Assembly (NCBI GenBank): GCA_000473305.1
Contig: CP006772.1
Span: 992,001 to 1,056,000, forward strand
DNA from: Bacteroidales bacterium CF
GTDB taxonomy: Bacteria; Bacteroidota; Bacteroidia; Bacteroidales; UBA932
Length of the DNA stretch: 64,000 nt
Reading direction: 5' to 3'
Position numbers and translations under genes: made by a program. Shown in pieces: positions 62,032 to 64,000 of the stretch (position 1 is its first letter; each line of letters begins with the position of its first letter). Below the pieces are notes generated by a model. The model worked only from the letters and a program-made list of their open reading frames with translations. It was not told where the DNA came from and searched no databases.

Positions 62032-62690
62032 TCAGAATACAACACGAACTAATGCTGTGGGCAAAAATCCCTGCTGATATGTATATGATGTTTTTCCTGT
62101 AGATGGATCGAACGATTCAGAATAGATGTTATCTCTGTCTGTGACGTTTATCAGGTCTATACCACATTCAAAGGTAGCTCCACGAAAATTATATTTATAG
62201 GTAACTTTAGCATCGGCCTTAAGGTAATCCTTATTTCTCTTCGAATAGGCTTTTAAATCGTCGTATACTACTTTTCCCGATGCCAATGATGCTTCGTAAT
62301 CGACCTCCAGGGAACGTATTCCTCCACTCCAGACAACTCTGAAGTTAAAATCTACAGAACTGTTTTTGGTAAACGGGAATTCAAAACCAAGAAGACAGTT
62401 AGTTGCATAGTTTGATGCATACTTGGTACTTCTCCATATATTATCACTTGGTTTGTATTTTGAATCGAAAAGTGACGCTGTAATTAATAAATACCAGTTC
62501 TTACTCAGATATTTTTCAAGCGTTAATTCTATTCCATAGTTTTTCCCCAGGCCGTTATTTACCAGACTGTCTTTGTCTTCTGTGCCATTGTAATATGTTG
62601 AACCTAAATTTAATACGCAAAAATTTGAAGCCCTTGGTTCAACCGGGATATCCCATAGATCTTGATAATATGCTTCCAGCTTGGGGAGGA
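62032..62690 (-). pseudogene. 3' remnant of a TonB-dependent receptor gene (5' part lost)
   Basis: The minus-strand frame is open from 62032 to 62748 without an ATG, GTG or TTG codon before 62286, so a start-codon search finds only the last 84 residues. Reading upstream gives barrel segments with KLEAYYQDLWDIPVEPR, GLGKNYGIELTLEKYLSKNW and FRVVWSGGIRSLE, then GATFECGIDLINVTDRDNIY and the final QGFLPTALVRVVF. This is the C-terminal third of an outer-membrane TonB receptor barrel. Recognisable sequence stops near 62690, where an unrelated gene fragment on the other strand begins. It is a broken gene. Confidence 0.8.
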
Positions 62691-63036
62691 TAATAAGGGA
62701 AATGTATTTGCGAAAAGGGTTGGGGGTGTCAGGTGCTTTTTCAATGATTCAGGAAACAGATGGGTTAATGATACTACAATTTCAATCCTTTATGGTGATA
62801 TTTCTAAGGAACCTTTTTATAATCCTTCTGTAATGGGCTTAATTCCTCAGGTTAATGAACTATATGTTAAAAACAGCAGAAATAAGATGGTTCCGTTAAC
62901 AGAGACAGGATGGGATAAAAATGGTGATAATCCCACCCATTTAGTTTTATACTTTACCTCGAGTTATGAAGGAATTAAATTTACCGGTTCTACAGGATCG
63001 GTTTTATGGGTAGATGATATCAGATTTGTCTATTGA
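62683..63036 (+). pseudogene. 3' remnant of a PCMD-domain protein gene (5' part lost)
   Basis: The plus-strand frame from about 62683 encodes a C-terminal segment with FYNPSVMGLIPQVNELYVKN, then HLVLYFTSSYEG and SVLWVDDIRFVY. This pattern matches the end of PCMD (putative carbohydrate metabolism) domain proteins of Bacteroidetes, which are usually exported SusCD-associated proteins. No signal peptide or start is present; the nearest start codon (TTG 62662) lies inside the neighbouring TonB-receptor remnant on the other strand. Together with that remnant it marks a deletion or inversion scar. Confidence 0.65.
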
Positions 63037-63101
63037 TTTGGCAGAATAGTCGCTCCTAGACAGCGTATTCATCGGGTACTATTCTTTTTCTTAATTTGTT
63101 C

Positions 63102-63232
63102 TCAATAGCCGCTTTTATACTGTGGAAAAATACCGGATAAGGCCTGTCCATCCTCAGTCACTCTGTTCCCTCCGGCTGAAATGCCCTTATCCGGTATTTT
63201 TTCACTAATTTGTCAGCGGCTTATGAGGCAAA
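63102..63232. repeat. Intergenic palindromic element, copy 2
   Basis: Arms TAGCCGCTTTT...GGAAAAATACCGGATAAGG (63106-63142) and CCTTATCCGGTATTTTTTC...TCAGCGGCTTATGAGGCA (63185-63230) are inverted repeats with about 42 nt between. The outer end ATTTGCCTCATAAGCCGCT, read on the minus strand, matches the outer end of the element at 47817. It can fold into a long hairpin. Confidence 0.75.
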
Positions 63233-63562
63233 TCGCCGAATCTTAAATCTTCCCTCCGGTCGTTGAACTGTCCCCGCACTTTTTCCTGAAAACCGACTGT
63301 GAAATTGGCTAAAATAGCAACGCACCCTTCTGATTGGCTGCTGGAAGCTCAGTCTGTCAGTGATAGTATTGTTTCAAAAAAAGGCCTTTTGCGGCTTTAT
63401 GGCTTCAATTGCTCTTTTCTTTTCATACTTGAATGCCTCTGTGGCACATCTTTTGACAACCAACTATTTCTTTGATGTTTATACAAATGTAGTTGTTAAG
63501 GTTCGAGATAATAACGATGCATATGTAACAATGTTAACAGATCAGAATAATCGATGCCACAT
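63233..63562. other. Non-coding stretch after the palindromic element
   Basis: About 330 bases without a convincing gene. A 68-residue frame at 63360-63566 overlaps the start of the next gene by 4 bp and shows no family features. The segment is probably an intergenic remnant and the promoter region of the S41 peptidase gene. Confidence 0.4.
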
Positions 63563-64000
63563 ATGAAACGCATATTTTTCTTAATAACCTTCATTTGTAT
63601 TTCTTTAATCTCTTTTGCAGAACGATATCAGACCTTAAATGCTTCAGAGAAAGAGGAATTGGTGAAAATTTGTAAAGTCTGGGGATTTCTGAAATATTAC
63701 CATCCAGCATTAGAAAATGATAAACAGGATTGGGATAAGGAGTTAATAAGTATTCTAAGCCAGCCATATAAAGGAATTAATAGTCAGAATATAAATCTCT
63801 TATTAGAAGATTTGACTGACAAATTGGGAAAGGTACATAAAAACGATTCAAAGCTCCCATTTAGAAATGAACTGGTTAAGCTTTTACCTGATAACAGTTG
63901 GATACATGATACTATTCTTCTTGGCGAATCTCTTAGTAAGAAACTCATACAAATTGAATCTGCAAAAAGAAAAAAGGGGTCATACTATTTTCAATACACC
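63563..64000 (+). CDS. S41-family peptidase, N-terminal part (3' end outside window)
   Basis: The frame from ATG 63563 stays open to the end of the window (146 codons). The N-terminus MKRIFFLITFICISLISFAE is a signal peptide. The segment KVWGFLKYYHPALENDKQDW is the hallmark of the N-terminal domain of exported S41 (tail-specific protease-like) peptidases of Bacteroidetes, which precedes the PDZ and catalytic domains; those lie outside the window. The catalytic Ser/Lys cannot be checked. It is read away from the palindromic element. Confidence 0.85.
   Translation, partial: MKRIFFLITFICISLISFAERYQTLNASEKEELVKICKVWGFLKYYHPALENDKQDWDKELISILSQPYKGINSQNINLLLEDLTDKLGKVHKNDSKLPFRNELVKLLPDNSWIHDTILLGESLSKKLIQIESAKRKKGSYYFQYT

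Noticed and set aside
63360-63566. 68-residue frame before the S41 gene
   Set aside because: No recognisable features or promoter, and it overlaps the well-supported S41 start by 4 bp.

Overview
The window comes from a member of the Bacteroidota, most likely the order Bacteroidales. The evidence is three SusC/SusD pairs, two ECF sigma/FecR regulator pairs, lipoproteins with short Bacteroidetes-type signal peptides, and promoters of the form TTTG-N19-TAnnTTTG. Base composition is moderately AT-rich. No plasmid, phage or CRISPR signature was seen.

Positions 1-20600 are mostly housekeeping. They hold the 3' end of bipA, the yceD-rpmF-plsX-fabH operon, an exported SagB-like nitroreductase, an outer-membrane barrel protein followed by a Wzx-type flippase, a DEAD-box RNA helicase with a repeated tail, a 43-residue membrane protein, hydF, an FMN-binding/haem-binding exported pair, ppdK, a PIN-PhoH ATPase, purL, folC and tRNA-Val(TAC).

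Positions 20600-34650 form one co-directional block: ECF sigma factor, FecR anti-sigma, SusC (with STN domain), SusD, a surface lipoprotein, an M20 peptidase, an S51 cyanophycinase-like lipoprotein, a YfcC-type transporter, an M14 carboxypeptidase and an enolase-superfamily racemase/epimerase. Together these look like a peptide or isopeptide utilisation locus, with cyanophycin-like material as one possible substrate. It ends at a nested inverted repeat (34651-34781). A convergent second SusD/SusC pair follows; its SusC lacks the signal peptide and the first part of the N-terminal domain.

Positions 39200-48650 hold a small membrane protein of unknown function, an exported TldD/TldE-like pair, an esterase, a 7TM-HD phosphohydrolase, an exported protein with two His-containing helical halves, a HAD phosphatase and a DEDDh exonuclease. 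An intergenic palindromic element lies between the last two.

Positions 48790-61960 are the most unusual part: ECF sigma, FecR, SusC with STN, SusD, a lipoprotein, a TlpA-like thioredoxin, a subtilisin-fold protein that has lost all three catalytic residues, a two-lobed aspartic protease with PDZ domain, and a protein fusing two degenerate aspartic-protease lobes to a thioredoxin domain. The genes are nearly contiguous and look like one operon. I infer capture and import of a protein or peptide substrate, probably disulphide-containing, with protease folds reused for binding and thioredoxin domains handling thiols.

Positions 62030-64000 are rearranged: a headless TonB-receptor fragment and a headless PCMD-domain fragment abut head to head near 62690, followed by a second copy of the palindromic element and the start of an S41 peptidase that runs off the window.
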